A stretch of DNA of 64,000 nt from Rhizobiales bacterium Ga0077537. Lineage in GTDB: Bacteria > Pseudomonadota > Alphaproteobacteria > Rhizobiales > Hyphomicrobiaceae. The first letter of the stretch is position 1. Each line of letters starts with the position of its first letter. The stretch lies in contig LNEM01000034.1 in NCBI GenBank assembly GCA_001464955.1, positions 18,558 to 82,557 of the forward strand, read 5' to 3'. Below, in pieces: positions 32,329 through 42,600 of the stretch. Position numbers and translations under genes: made by a program. Below the pieces are notes generated by a model, which was not told where the DNA came from, ran no database searches, and worked only from the letters and a program-made list of their open reading frames with translations.

Positions 32329-35136
32329 ATGCCGACAGCCCAGTGCACTCCGCCCCGCCCGGCGGCACGACTTCCCCGGATGGTCCATCATCTCCGAAGC
32401 GCGCTGGTCGGCTTCCTCGTCGTGTTCGCGATGTCGATCGGCGGCGTTACCGCGGCCTTCGCGCTCTGTCAGACGCAATCCGTCGCGAACCCCCTCACCG
32501 TCAACTTCAACGCCTCCACGCAGATCGTGACCGTTTCAGCACGCGTCACGCGGACCGGTGTCATTCCACCTCCGCCGCCGACGCCCAACTCGTGCCCGGC
32601 CGGCCAGAACGTCAATGTCGGCAACGTCACGTTCACATCGCCGGCGTTCACGGGGCCGGTGTCCGGCAATCTGCCGACGGGCGGCGTCACCGGCGTTCAC
32701 TCGGCCGTCGCCACGATCGCCGCCGGCATGGCCGCGGGGACCTATCCACTCGTCGCGCACTATAATGGCTCCACCAACAACGAGCCGAGCGGCGGCGCAC
32801 TCGAGATCGCCTCGACGATCACCATCCAGCCGGCTGCCTCCACCACGGTGCTCTCGTCGGCGACATCAAACCCCAGCGCCTTCGGCAGCGCTGTCGCGCT
32901 CACCGCCACGCTGGCGTCGCCTGCGGGGACGCCCGCCGGCTCGGTGTCGTTCTTCAATGGCGCAACGCTGCTCGGCACGGCGATCGCCTCAGGCGGCGTC
33001 GCGTCACTCTCGGTCTCGTCGCTGCCCGTCGGGACGCATGCCGCCATCACGGCCGTCTACGCCGGTGACGGAAATTTCACGGGCTCCACCTCGCCCTTGA
33101 TCAGCCGCACGGTGACCGTCGCGCCGCAGGCGATCATCTTCGCCAATCCCGGCCCGCAGACGTTCGCGCCGGCAGGGACGCTGGCGCTCACGGCCTCAGC
33201 CACGTCGGGACTCACGGTCACGTTCGCCAGTACGACGCCCGCCGTCTGCACGGTCTCCGGCGCGACCATCACCACCGTATCGGCCGGCTCCTGCTCGATC
33301 ATCGCGAGCCAACCGGGAGACACCAACTACGCCCCGGCGCCCGACGTCGCGCAGACCTTCTCCATCCTTCCACTCGGAACGACGATCACGCTCGTGTCGT
33401 CGCCCAATCCGAGCCAGGCGGGGCAGGCCGTGACGCTGACGGCCACGATCGCGCCGACGACGGCGACCGGTCTCGTGACGTTCCGCGCCGACGGGGCTTC
33501 GATCGGTACTGCGACGCCCGCTGCCGGCACAGCGCAGATCGTCACGACGGCACTCGCCGCAGGAACGCGCTCGTTGACGGCCGAGATCGCGGCGTCGCCG
33601 GGACACACGGCTGCGACGTCGACGGCGATCACGCACACCGTCCTGCAACCCGGATCGGTGCGCCTTCGCATCGTCACCGGCAGCGGCAACGGCACCTTCC
33701 AGTTCACATCCGCGACGCTGGGGCTTGCGGCCACGGTCACGACGAGCGCCGGCGCGGGTGAGGTCGGTCCGGTGGCGCTCGCGGCTGGCACACATGCCGT
33801 CAGCCTGACCGTCCCAGGCGGCTTCTCGCTTTCGCGTGTGTCGTGTTCGGATGCCGACAGCACCGCGCAGGTCGCGCCGCCCGGCGCGACGATCCAGCTC
33901 GCGGCCGGTGAAGACGTGACGTGCACGTTCGAGGCGCGCGGCTCGCTGGAACGCACGGTCGAGGCGATCTCGCGCTTCTTGGCGCGGCGCAACGACCTGA
34001 TCCTGTCGCACGCGCCAGACGCCGACCGGCAGATCGACCGGCTGGCCGAGTTCAATGCCCGGAACGACACGGCAGGGCCGCCGGACGCCACGGCCGGCCT
34101 CGTCGCGGGAGGCCGGCTCGCGTCCGGTTTCGGTGGGTCGCCCGCTGCCGGGGCGCGCGGCTCCGCCATCGGTCTCGCCGACCTCGCACCCGACGACGAG
34201 CGCCCCGGTGCCCGAACGCCAGATGTGCTGCAATCCGACAGCGCGCGACAGTTCGCCGTTTCGGGCAGCCTTGCCTCCGTGCGACGCGCGACGGCCGGCA
34301 GCGGTGGTACGGACGGCCTTTCACTCACGACCGGAGCCCGGCCGGCCATCGTTCATGTGCCGAGCCGCTTCGACGTCTGGGTCGAGGCACGCTACGGGTC
34401 GTTCGAGGACGGCGGCCGACGGAACGGGAGCACGGGCCATTTCGGCATCGTGCATCTCGGGGCCGACTACGTCGTCAGCCCGTCGCTGCTGGTCGGCACC
34501 TATGTGCAGATCGATTCCATGTCCGAGCGCCTGCATGCGGCCGGGAGCCTGACCGAGGGGACGGGTTTCATGGCCGGCCCCTACGCCACGCTCCGGCTGA
34601 CCGACGAGATCTATCTGCAGGGCCGCGCCGCCTGGGGCCGCTCGAACAACACGGTGAGCCCGTTCCTCACCTACACCGACGACTTCGACACCGAGCGCTG
34701 GCTCGTCTCCGCGACGCTCAAGGGGCGGTGGACGTACGGAGCGTTCGCAGTAAAGCCGGCCGCGACGGTCGCCTACATCGAGGACGTCAGCGACGCCTAT
34801 ACCGACACGCTCGGCGCTGCGATCCCAAGCCTCTCGACCAGTCTCGGCCAGGTTCGCTTCGGGCCCGAGTTCTCGTACCGTCATATCGCGGAGGACGGCA
34901 CCCTCGTGGAGCCACGCCTCGGGCTCGAGCTCATTCACAATTTCAGCGGTGGCGGGCTCGTGGTCGACGGCGTCGAGACCGGGCCGGAGGGAACGCGCGG
35001 CCGTGTCGAGGCCGGTCTCCGCGCCGTCAATGCCGGCGGGCTGACGTTCGACATCTCGGCCGGGCTCGACGGCATCGGTGCGGCGGACTACAGCGCGATC
35101 AGCGGCCGGGCCGGCGTTCGCGTGCCGATGCAGTGA
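32329..35136 (+). CDS. Ig-like repeat autotransporter domain-containing protein
   Basis: A 935-residue exported protein. A signal peptide ends near residue 46 (GFLVVFAMSIGGVTAAFA). About residues 170-440 hold three bacterial Ig-like domains: TVLSSATSNPSAFGSAVALTA with GSVSFFNGATLLG, then a domain with TFASTTPAVCTVSGATITTV, then SSPNPSQAGQAVTLTATI. A cysteine-containing domain follows (SCSDADS...VTCTFEA). A variable linker of about 130 residues leads to a C-terminal beta-barrel from about residue 670 (FDVWVEARYGSF, FGIVHLGADYVVSPSLLVGTYVQID, RGRVEAGLRAVNAGGLTFDISAGLDG). It should insert in the outer membrane and expose the Ig stalk, for example as an adhesin. It ends in Gln rather than the usual Phe/Trp. 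The start could also be the ATG at 32380. Confidence 0.88.
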   Translation: MPTAQCTPPRPAARLPRMVHHLRSALVGFLVVFAMSIGGVTAAFALCQTQSVANPLTVNFNASTQIVTVSARVTRTGVIPPPPPTPNSCPAGQNVNVGNVTFTSPAFTGPVSGNLPTGGVTGVHSAVATIAAGMAAGTYPLVAHYNGSTNNEPSGGALEIASTITIQPAASTTVLSSATSNPSAFGSAVALTATLASPAGTPAGSVSFFNGATLLGTAIASGGVASLSVSSLPVGTHAAITAVYAGDGNFTGSTSPLISRTVTVAPQAIIFANPGPQTFAPAGTLALTASATSGLTVTFASTTPAVCTVSGATITTVSAGSCSIIASQPGDTNYAPAPDVAQTFSILPLGTTITLVSSPNPSQAGQAVTLTATIAPTTATGLVTFRADGASIGTATPAAGTAQIVTTALAAGTRSLTAEIAASPGHTAATSTAITHTVLQPGSVRLRIVTGSGNGTFQFTSATLGLAATVTTSAGAGEVGPVALAAGTHAVSLTVPGGFSLSRVSCSDADSTAQVAPPGATIQLAAGEDVTCTFEARGSLERTVEAISRFLARRNDLILSHAPDADRQIDRLAEFNARNDTAGPPDATAGLVAGGRLASGFGGSPAAGARGSAIGLADLAPDDERPGARTPDVLQSDSARQFAVSGSLASVRRATAGSGGTDGLSLTTGARPAIVHVPSRFDVWVEARYGSFEDGGRRNGSTGHFGIVHLGADYVVSPSLLVGTYVQIDSMSERLHAAGSLTEGTGFMAGPYATLRLTDEIYLQGRAAWGRSNNTVSPFLTYTDDFDTERWLVSATLKGRWTYGAFAVKPAATVAYIEDVSDAYTDTLGAAIPSLSTSLGQVRFGPEFSYRHIAEDGTLVEPRLGLELIHNFSGGGLVVDGVETGPEGTRGRVEAGLRAVNAGGLTFDISAGLDGIGAADYSAISGRAGVRVPMQ

Positions 35137-35243
35137 GCGTCGCTGCCGCTCGCCACTGCCGGGAATGATGTCTAAGCTTCCTGTTGCCGGGGTGCCAGAC
35201 GGTCCGCCAGAGGCCGCGGCTCCGGCGTGAACCGGAGGAAGCA

Positions 35244-36839
35244 ATGACCCGAAAGAGACGATCCATCGCGGCCATGGCCGTGGTGGCGCTGGCCGCGAGC
35301 GGCCTTCCCGCGTTGGCGCAGAAGCAAGGCGGCACGCTCCGCCAGTACATCAGCGCCAACCCCTCCAGCCTTTCGATCCTGGAGGAAGTCAGTTTCACGA
35401 CGGTGATGGCGGCCGGGACCGTGTTCAACGGTCTCGTCGTGTTCGATCCCGCCAAGCCCGTGGGCAGCGCCGACACGGTGATCCCGGAACTCGCCGAGAG
35501 CTGGAGCTGGGATGCCAGCGGCACGAAGCTGACGTTCAAGCTGAGGGCCGGCGTCACGTGGCACGACGGCAAGCCGTTCACGGCCAAGGACGTGCAGTGC
35601 ACCTTCCACTGGCTCAACGGCAAGGAGCCGGGATACTTCCGCAAGAACCCGCGTCGCATCTGGTGGCAGAACCTCACCGAGGTGACCACCAACGGCGATC
35701 TCGAGGCGACGTTCCACCTCGGGCGGCCGCAGCCGTCCATCCTGGCCATGTTGGGCTCGGGCTTCGGCGTCGTCTATCCTTGCCATGTCGCGGCGAAGGA
35801 CCAGCGGACCCATCCGGTCGGAACCGGCCCGTTCAAGTTCGTCGAGTTCAAGAGCAACGAGCGCGTCCGGGTCGTGAAGAACCCCGACTACTGGAAGAAG
35901 GGCCAGCCGTATCTCGACGGCGTCGATTCGATCATCGTCGGCAATCGCTCGACGCGCGTCCTCGGCCTCATCGCCGGAGAGTTCGACCTGACGACGACCG
36001 GCGACATCACGGTGCCCTTGAAAAACGACATCGCCGCACGCGCGCCGCACATCGTGTGCACGCTCGGCCCGACGAACGTCTCGACGAACCTGCTCGTCAA
36101 CGCCAAGCGACCGCCCTTCGACAATGCGCAGTTGCGCAAGGCCATGGCCCTCGCGATCGACCGGCAGGGGTTCATCGACATCCTCTCGCAAGGCGCCTCG
36201 AGCATGTCCGGCGCCATGATGCCGCTGCCCGAGGGGATCTGGGGCATGCCGCCGGAGGTGCTCTCGAAGCTCACGGGCTATGGTGGCACGCTCGAGGAGC
36301 GGCGCGCCGAGGCGCGAAAGATCATGGAGGGGCTCGGCTACAGTGCACAGAACAAGGTCGCCTTGAAGGTCTCGACGCGCGACCTCTCATCCTACAAGGA
36401 CGCAGCCGTCCTCATGGTCGACCAGCTCAATCAACTGCACTTCGCGGCCGAGCTCGAAATCGTCGAATCGAGCGTCTGGTTCGGCCGCGCCCAGCGCCAG
36501 GACTATACCGTCGCGCTCAACCTGACCGGCTCCGCGGTCGACGACCCCGACGCGACGCTGGTCGAGAGCTATGCCTGCAAATCCGAGAACAACTTCACGA
36601 AATACTGCAACCCGGAGATCGAGAAGCTGCTCGAGGCGCAGTCGCAGGAGCGGGACCAGGTCAAGCGGCGGCAGATCGTGTGGGACATCGAGCGGCAGCT
36701 CAACGAAGAGGTGGCGCGTCCGATCATCACGCACGGCCGCACGGCGCAATGCCGGCAGCCCTACGTGAAAGGGTATGTCCGGGCGGCAAACAGCATCTAC
36801 TCGAACTATCGCCACGATCAGGTGTGGCTCGACAAGTAG
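35244..36839 (+). CDS. ABC transporter substrate-binding protein, family 5
   Basis: Complete periplasmic peptide/nickel-type binding protein of 531 residues. The start at 35244 has a GGAGG site five bases upstream. A signal peptide ends LPALAQ (about residue 26). The family blocks are WSWDASGTKLTFKLRAGVTWHDGKPFTAKDV, VGTGPFKFVEFKSNERVRVVKNPDYWKKGQPYLDG and later LNGxx-like RQIVWDIERQLNEEVARPII. It is a paralogue of the partial gene at the left end. No permease or ATPase genes adjoin it, so it is an orphan binding protein that must use a transporter encoded elsewhere. Confidence 0.93.
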   Translation: MTRKRRSIAAMAVVALAASGLPALAQKQGGTLRQYISANPSSLSILEEVSFTTVMAAGTVFNGLVVFDPAKPVGSADTVIPELAESWSWDASGTKLTFKLRAGVTWHDGKPFTAKDVQCTFHWLNGKEPGYFRKNPRRIWWQNLTEVTTNGDLEATFHLGRPQPSILAMLGSGFGVVYPCHVAAKDQRTHPVGTGPFKFVEFKSNERVRVVKNPDYWKKGQPYLDGVDSIIVGNRSTRVLGLIAGEFDLTTTGDITVPLKNDIAARAPHIVCTLGPTNVSTNLLVNAKRPPFDNAQLRKAMALAIDRQGFIDILSQGASSMSGAMMPLPEGIWGMPPEVLSKLTGYGGTLEERRAEARKIMEGLGYSAQNKVALKVSTRDLSSYKDAAVLMVDQLNQLHFAAELEIVESSVWFGRAQRQDYTVALNLTGSAVDDPDATLVESYACKSENNFTKYCNPEIEKLLEAQSQERDQVKRRQIVWDIERQLNEEVARPIITHGRTAQCRQPYVKGYVRAANSIYSNYRHDQVWLDK

Positions 36840-36850
36840 CGACGGCGGAG

Positions 36851-36874
36851 CGGCCGGAGCATTGGCTCCGGCCG
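36851..36874. terminator. GC-rich hairpin between convergent genes
   Basis: A perfect 10-bp stem (36851-36860 with 36865-36874, loop ATTG) lies between the stop of the binding-protein gene and the stop of the ribosome-associated protein gene. It has no U-run, so it may be a weak or Rho-assisted terminator. Confidence 0.5.
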
Positions 36875-36887
36875 TCCTGCCCTGACG

Positions 36888-37202
36888 TCAACGCGCGTCG
36901 CGCAGGCGTCCGATGCTCGTGTCGAGGACGCGACGGAGCTTTTCCGCCGCGCCCTTTATGGCTTTCTCTACGGTCTCGGCCGAATGGGTCGCGGCTTCGG
37001 GTTTGCGGCCTTCGAGGCGGGCTTCCATCATGCAGCGCTTGTCGTCGGCGCCGCCCTTGCCACCGTTGACGTCGGTCAGGTGCACCTCGAGGCGTGTGAT
37101 CTTCGGCACGTGGGGCGTCAGTGCTGCCGTCGCGAGGCGCTCGACACTCGGCTCAAGTCCACTGCCGTTGATGTGGCTGTCGGTGCTGATCTCGATCTTC
37201 AT
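36888..37202 (-). CDS. HPF/RaiA family ribosome-associated protein
   Basis: A 104-residue member of the hibernation-promoting factor/RaiA fold. It reads KIEISTDSHINGSGLEPSVERLATAALTPHVPKITRLEVHLTDVNGGKGGADDKRCMMEARLEGRKPEAATH, keeping the VHL-x-D-x-NG strand and CxxEARLxG block of the short family members seen in proteobacteria. These bind ribosomes or act in stress; the short form lacks the C-terminal dimerisation domain of long HPF. It starts 19 bases upstream of the end of the S9 peptidase gene on the same strand and is likely cotranscribed with it. Confidence 0.82.
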   Translation of the reverse strand: MKIEISTDSHINGSGLEPSVERLATAALTPHVPKITRLEVHLTDVNGGKGGADDKRCMMEARLEGRKPEAATHSAETVEKAIKGAAEKLRRVLDTSIGRLRDAR

Positions 37203-37221
37203 TGCCGTCCTTTCCTGCGTT

Positions 37222-39159
37222 TCATCGATCCTTGCCGATCCGCATCGCCTTTTTCAGGAAGGCGAGTTCGGCCCTGGCCACGGTCACGATGGTCGACGCC
37301 TGCCGGAAGCCGTGTCCCTCTCCGGCAAACTCATGAAGTTCGGTTTTGATCCCCCGGTCGCTGAGTCGCTCGTGGATGAGGCGCGACTGATCCGGCGGCA
37401 CGACCCGGTCGTCGAGACCCTGGAACAGGATCAGCGGCGCCGTCATGGCGCCGATCCGGGTGATCGGCGAGCGCGCCTCCGCGATCCTGCGCCAGCGGCC
37501 CGGCGTGGTGCCGAGAAGGCGATGCAGATAGCCGGCTTCGAACTTGTGCGTCGATTGCATGAGCAGCGACAGATCCGAAATCCCATAGTGGCTCGAGCCC
37601 GCCGCGAACACCTCGGTGGTGGCCAGCGCCATCAGCACGGTGTAGCCGCCGGCGCTGCCGCCCGCGATCGCGATGCGCGCCGGGTCAGCGAGCCCTTCGT
37701 TGCCGAGGAAATGGGCACCCGCAGCGCAATCTGCAACATCGGCGATGCCCCATTCGCCATCGAGACGCTCGCGATAGGCCCGGCCGTAGCCGGTCGAGCC
37801 CGAATAATCGACATCGAGCACGGCAAAGCCGCGCGAGGTGAAATACTGGACGCGGAGCGCCAGACCCCGCCCGGCGGAGGCCGTCGGGCCGCCGTGGGCG
37901 AAGACGACGGCCGGCGGGCGGCTGCCGGCAGGCCCGCGATGGGTCGCGCTCGCAGGCGGATAATACTGGGCGAACGTCGTCTTGCGATCACCGCCCCGGA
38001 AGGACACGGTCCGGCCTTTCGACAGGCCGCGCGGGTCGAGTGCGATCTCGCTCGCCTGCCGCAGGACGATCCGGGTCTTGCGGGCATTGGGGCGCGCCAG
38101 CAGAGCCGCGGGAGCCGCCGGCCGCCCGGCGAACATCGCTAGGCCGCCGTCGTAGGTTGCCACGGCGCCGGTGCCAGCCAGCGCCGGCATCGGATCGACC
38201 GTCGTCGTCGGTCGCTGGCGTGACAGGTTCGACAGGCCAAGGACCGACGGCGTTCCGTCGATGGCGGCGACCACCGATACCTCGTCCGGGCCGGTGACCA
38301 GCATCGTGCGCACGCCGAGGTTCCACATCGGCAGGCCGAGTTCGGACTTCAGGCGGGTGAGCGGGCGCGTCCCCGCTCCGTCCCACAGCATCACGTTGCC
38401 GAAACCCGTCGCGTCGGACAGGAAGACGAGACGGCCGTCGTCGAGCCACTGGGGCTGCATGGCCGCGACGCCCTTGCCACCGGCGATGCGCTCGGCACGG
38501 CCGATCGAGCCGTCACCACGAACGGGCGCCACCATCAGAGCCGACTGGTCCCACGGCATGTCGGGCAGATCCCAGGCGAGGTAGGCGAGGCGCTTTCCAT
38601 CGGGCGAGAGGCGCGGGAACGCATAGAAATCGCGACCGGCCGCGGCATCGATCACCGTGCCACGCGCTCGGCCGTCGAGGGCGATCGAGACGAGGAGGTT
38701 TTCGGGGTGCTGATGATCGTTGCCGGCGAAGTGTCGCTCGGCGACCGCAAGGAGGCGTCCGCGCTCACGGTCGAGTTCGAGATCGGCGAAGCGAAGGGTC
38801 GGCTCGGTGGTGATCCGCTCGGGGGCGCATCCGGGCGTCACGCGCCAGACGTCCTGCTCGCGCATCTCGACGAAGTAGACGGTCTCGCCGTCGACGAGGA
38901 ATTCCGCGCCGCCATATTCGTGCACACGCGAGCGGGCCGAGAAGGGCTGCGGCAGAAGGTCCTCGGGTGGCTGGCCCGGCCGCGCCCGGACGATCACCTG
39001 ACGTCCTGCCTCGTCCGGGCGCCCCTCACTCCAGTAGACGAAGGGGCCGGCTCCCTGCACATGGCCGAAACGCCGGGCACCACGCGTCAGAGCGCGCGGT
39101 GAAATAGGCGATGGCCACAAGCCGAACGGTGCCTTGTCGCGTGTGGCTCGGATCACCAT
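37222..39159 (-). CDS. S9 family peptidase (prolyl oligopeptidase type)
   Basis: Serine peptidase of 645 residues. The N-terminal two-thirds form a beta-propeller with repeated blades (DGKRLAYLAWDLPDMPWD, QPQWLDDGRLVFLSDATGFGNVMLWD). The C-terminal alpha/beta-hydrolase domain begins near residue 420, with the catalytic serine at 502 in GGSAGG, the aspartate near 584 in GLDDRVVPP and the histidine at 616 in GEGHGF. No signal peptide is seen, so it is cytoplasmic. It would cleave small peptides or acyl-peptides. Alternatives within S9 (dipeptidyl peptidase or acylaminoacyl peptidase) cannot be separated by sequence alone. Confidence 0.92.
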   Translation of the reverse strand: MVIRATRDKAPFGLWPSPISPRALTRGARRFGHVQGAGPFVYWSEGRPDEAGRQVIVRARPGQPPEDLLPQPFSARSRVHEYGGAEFLVDGETVYFVEMREQDVWRVTPGCAPERITTEPTLRFADLELDRERGRLLAVAERHFAGNDHQHPENLLVSIALDGRARGTVIDAAAGRDFYAFPRLSPDGKRLAYLAWDLPDMPWDQSALMVAPVRGDGSIGRAERIAGGKGVAAMQPQWLDDGRLVFLSDATGFGNVMLWDGAGTRPLTRLKSELGLPMWNLGVRTMLVTGPDEVSVVAAIDGTPSVLGLSNLSRQRPTTTVDPMPALAGTGAVATYDGGLAMFAGRPAAPAALLARPNARKTRIVLRQASEIALDPRGLSKGRTVSFRGGDRKTTFAQYYPPASATHRGPAGSRPPAVVFAHGGPTASAGRGLALRVQYFTSRGFAVLDVDYSGSTGYGRAYRERLDGEWGIADVADCAAGAHFLGNEGLADPARIAIAGGSAGGYTVLMALATTEVFAAGSSHYGISDLSLLMQSTHKFEAGYLHRLLGTTPGRWRRIAEARSPITRIGAMTAPLILFQGLDDRVVPPDQSRLIHERLSDRGIKTELHEFAGEGHGFRQASTIVTVARAELAFLKKAMRIGKDR

Positions 39160-39620
39160 CGTGAGACTCCTGTCGCAGCGCTGTCAGCCGCGCCCTTGCC
39201 CTCCCCCGCCGCTTCTATAGCCTGCCTGCCGCGCCGACGCGATTGCCATGCGTTGCCGCAATTTTGGGTTTGCAGTCCGTGATAGGTCAGTTATGCTGTC
39301 CTTTACGTGGTTCAGCTGCCGAAGCCACGCCCCGACTTGTCGCGCCGCGATTGGCGGAACGCGAAGTTGTGCGGGTGGCGGAATCCACGCATCGAGGGAA
39401 GAGACGGGCACAGCTCGCAAGATCTCCTTCGCACCTGGCCGACGATGCTGTCCAAACCGAGAGACAGCAAGCTCGGTCATGAATTGCGGATGGAGAATTG
39501 CGACTGGTGCACGCCGCTGCGCGCGGTAAGACGTCGACCGGGGCTCCGTGGGGAGCCGGCGGCCGGCGACAAGCCGCGGGCCATCATCATGGGTCGATCT
39601 GATCCGCGAGGACATACGCT
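39160..39620. other. intergenic region upstream of gltB, with a weak promoter candidate
   Basis: No gene is supported in these 461 bases. A possible sigma-70 promoter is TTGCAG (39270-39275) and TATGCT (39292-39297), spaced by 16 bases, which would leave a leader of over 300 bases before gltB. GAGGA eight bases before 39621 serves as the gltB ribosome-binding site. I did not recognise a riboswitch. Confidence 0.45.
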
Positions 39621-42600
39621 ATGGCTGAGAAGAGATCGGTTGCGCTTCGGACTGCAGGCATCGGTGCGTATTCGGCGCCCGAAAAAGCCGGCCTGTTCGA
39701 CCGAAAGCGCGAGCATGACGCGTGTGGCGTCGGCTTCATCGTCGATCTCAAGGCCCGCGCGACGCATTCCATCGTGGCGGACGCCCTCGCCATCCTCGAG
39801 AACCTCGAGCATCGCGGCGCGGTCGGTGCCGACCCGACCTCGGGCGACGGCGCCGGCATCCTGATCCAGATCCCGCACGCTTTCCTCGCGGACGAGTGCG
39901 CCCGGCTCGGCTTCGCGCTGCCGAAGCCCGGCCAGTATGCCGTCGGCCACATCTTCCTGCCGCAGGACGAGCGGCTGCTCGCGCATTGCGAGCGCGTCTG
40001 GGCACGCATCGTGCGCGAGGAAGGGCTCGAGCTGATCGGCTTCCGGCCCGTTCCCGTCGACAACGCGTCACTCTCCGAGATGGTGCGCACCACCGAGCCG
40101 CGCCACATGCAGATCTTCGTCGGCAAGCCGGCGCAGATCGCCAGCGAGGACGAGTTCGAGCGCAAGCTCTACATCGTGCGCAAGTCCGTCTCGAATGCGC
40201 TCTACGATGCCTACAAGGGGCGCGACATCGGACACTACTGCGTGTCGCTCTCGTCGCGGACGCTGGTCTACAAGGGGATGTTCCTCTCCTATCAGGTGAA
40301 GGCCTACTACAAGGACCTTTCGGACCCGCGCCTCGCCTCGGCGCTGGCCCTCGTCCACCAGCGCTTCTCGACCAACACGTTCCCGTCGTGGAAGCTGGCG
40401 CATCCCTACCGGATGGTGGCGCACAACGGCGAGATCAACACGCTGCGCGGCAACGTCAACTGGATGGCGGCGCGGCAGGCGTCCGTCGCCTCGCCGCTGT
40501 TCGGCAGCGACATCTCGAAGCTTTGGCCGATCTCCTACGAGGGGCAGTCGGACACCGCGTGCTTCGACAACGGCCTCGAGTTCCTCGTGCGCGGTGGCTA
40601 CAGCCTCGCGCATGCGGCCATGATGATGATCCCGGAGGCGTGGGCCGGCCATGCCACCATGGATCAGGCGCGGCGCGCCTTCTACGAGTACCACGCGTGC
40701 CTGATGGAGCCGTGGGACGGCCCGGCCGCCATGGCGTTCACCGACGGCAAGCAGATCGGCGCGACGCTGGACCGCAACGGTCTCCGGCCGGCCCGATATC
40801 TCGTGACTACCGACGACCGGGTGATCATGTCATCGGAATCCGGCGTGCTGCCGATCGCGGAGGAGCAGATCGCCAGGAAGTGGCGCCTGCAGCCGGGCAA
40901 GATGCTGCTGATCGATCTCTCCGAGGGCCGCATCATCTCGGATGACGAACTGAAGAAGGATCTGGCCGCCCGCCATCCCTACGAGACGTGGCTCAAGCGG
41001 ACCCAGATCCAGGTCGGCGACCTGCCGCTGCCGAAGCCGCCGGAGCGCAAGGCGACCAACGTGTCACTGATGGATCTGCAGCAGGCCTTCGGCTATACGC
41101 AGGAAAGCCTCAAGTTCCTGATGAGCCCGATGGTCCAGACGGGCCAGGAGGCCGTCGGCTCGATGGGCACCGACACGCCGATCTCGGCGCTGTCGGCGAA
41201 GCCCAAGCTGCTGCACACCTACTTCAAGCAGAACTTCGCGCAGGTGACGAACCCGCCGATCGATTCGATCCGCGAGGAGCTCGTCATGAGCCTCGTGTCG
41301 TTCATCGGACCCCGGCCCAACATCCTCGACCTCGAGGGCACGTCGAAGGTCAAGCGCCTCGAGGTGTACCAGCCGATCCTGACAAACGAGGATCTGGAGC
41401 GCATCCGCCAGATCGGGCAGGTCAAGGACAACCATTTCGCCTCGATCACCATCGACATCACCTACCCGGCCGACAGCGGCGTCAACGGGATGAGCTGGGC
41501 GCTCGACGTCGTGTGCGCGGAAGCCGAGGAGGCGGTGCGCTCGAAGGACTACAACATCGTCATCCTGTCGGACCGCAACACCGGGCCGGACCGGGTGCCG
41601 ATCCCGTCGCTGCTCGCCACCAGCGCCGTGCATCACCATCTGATCAAGCAGGGCCTGCGCACGTCGGTCGGCCTCGTCGTCGAGACGGGCGAGGCGCACG
41701 AGGTGCATCAGTTCGCGACGCTCGCGGGCTTCGGCGCGGAGGCGATCAACCCCTATCTCGCGTTCGAGACCATCGCCGAGCTGCTGCCGGAACTCGACGA
41801 GAAGATCGAACTCAAGGAAGCGCAGAAGCGCTTCATCAAGGCGATCGACAAGGGCCTCCTCAAGGTCATGTCGAAGATGGGCATCTCGACCTACCAGAGC
41901 TATTGCGGCGCGCAGATCTTCGATGCCGTCGGCCTCAAGTCGGCGTTCGTGAAGCGCTACTTCACCGGCACGCACACGCAGGTCGAAGGCGTGGGACTGC
42001 GCCAGATCGCGCGCGAGACGTTCGAGCGGCACCGGCAGGCGTTCTCTGACGTACCGCAGCTCGACGGCATGCTCGACGTCGGCGGCGAGTACGCGTTCCG
42101 GCTCCGGGGCGAGGCGCACGTGTGGCGTCCGACCGTGGTGGCCGACCTGCAGCACGCGGTGCGCACCACCAGCGTCGACGACGCCAAGGCCGGCAAGATC
42201 CCGCAGAAATGGCGGGACTACGCGCGACAGGTCAACGACCAGTCCGAGCAACTGATGACGCTGCGCGGGCTGTTCCGGATCAAGTCGGCGGAGGAGATGG
42301 AGCGCAAGCCCGTTCCGCTCGCCGAGGTGGAGCCCGCCAGCGAGATCGTCAAGCGGTTCGCCACCGGCGCCATGAGCTACGGCTCGATCAGCCGCGAGGC
42401 GCACACGACTCTCGCCATTGCCATGAACCGGATCGGCGGCAAGTCGAACACCGGTGAGGGCGGCGAGGAAGCCGACCGCTACAAGCCCATGCCCAACGGC
42501 GACAGCATGCGCTCGGCCATCAAGCAGGTGGCGTCCGGCCGGTTCGGCGTCACGACCGAGTATCTCGCCAACTCGGACATGATGCAGATCAAGATGGCGC

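Noticed and set aside
39160-39620. A glutamine or other riboswitch in the long gltB leader
   Set aside because: I could not identify any conserved riboswitch core by eye; only a weak promoter candidate is noted.
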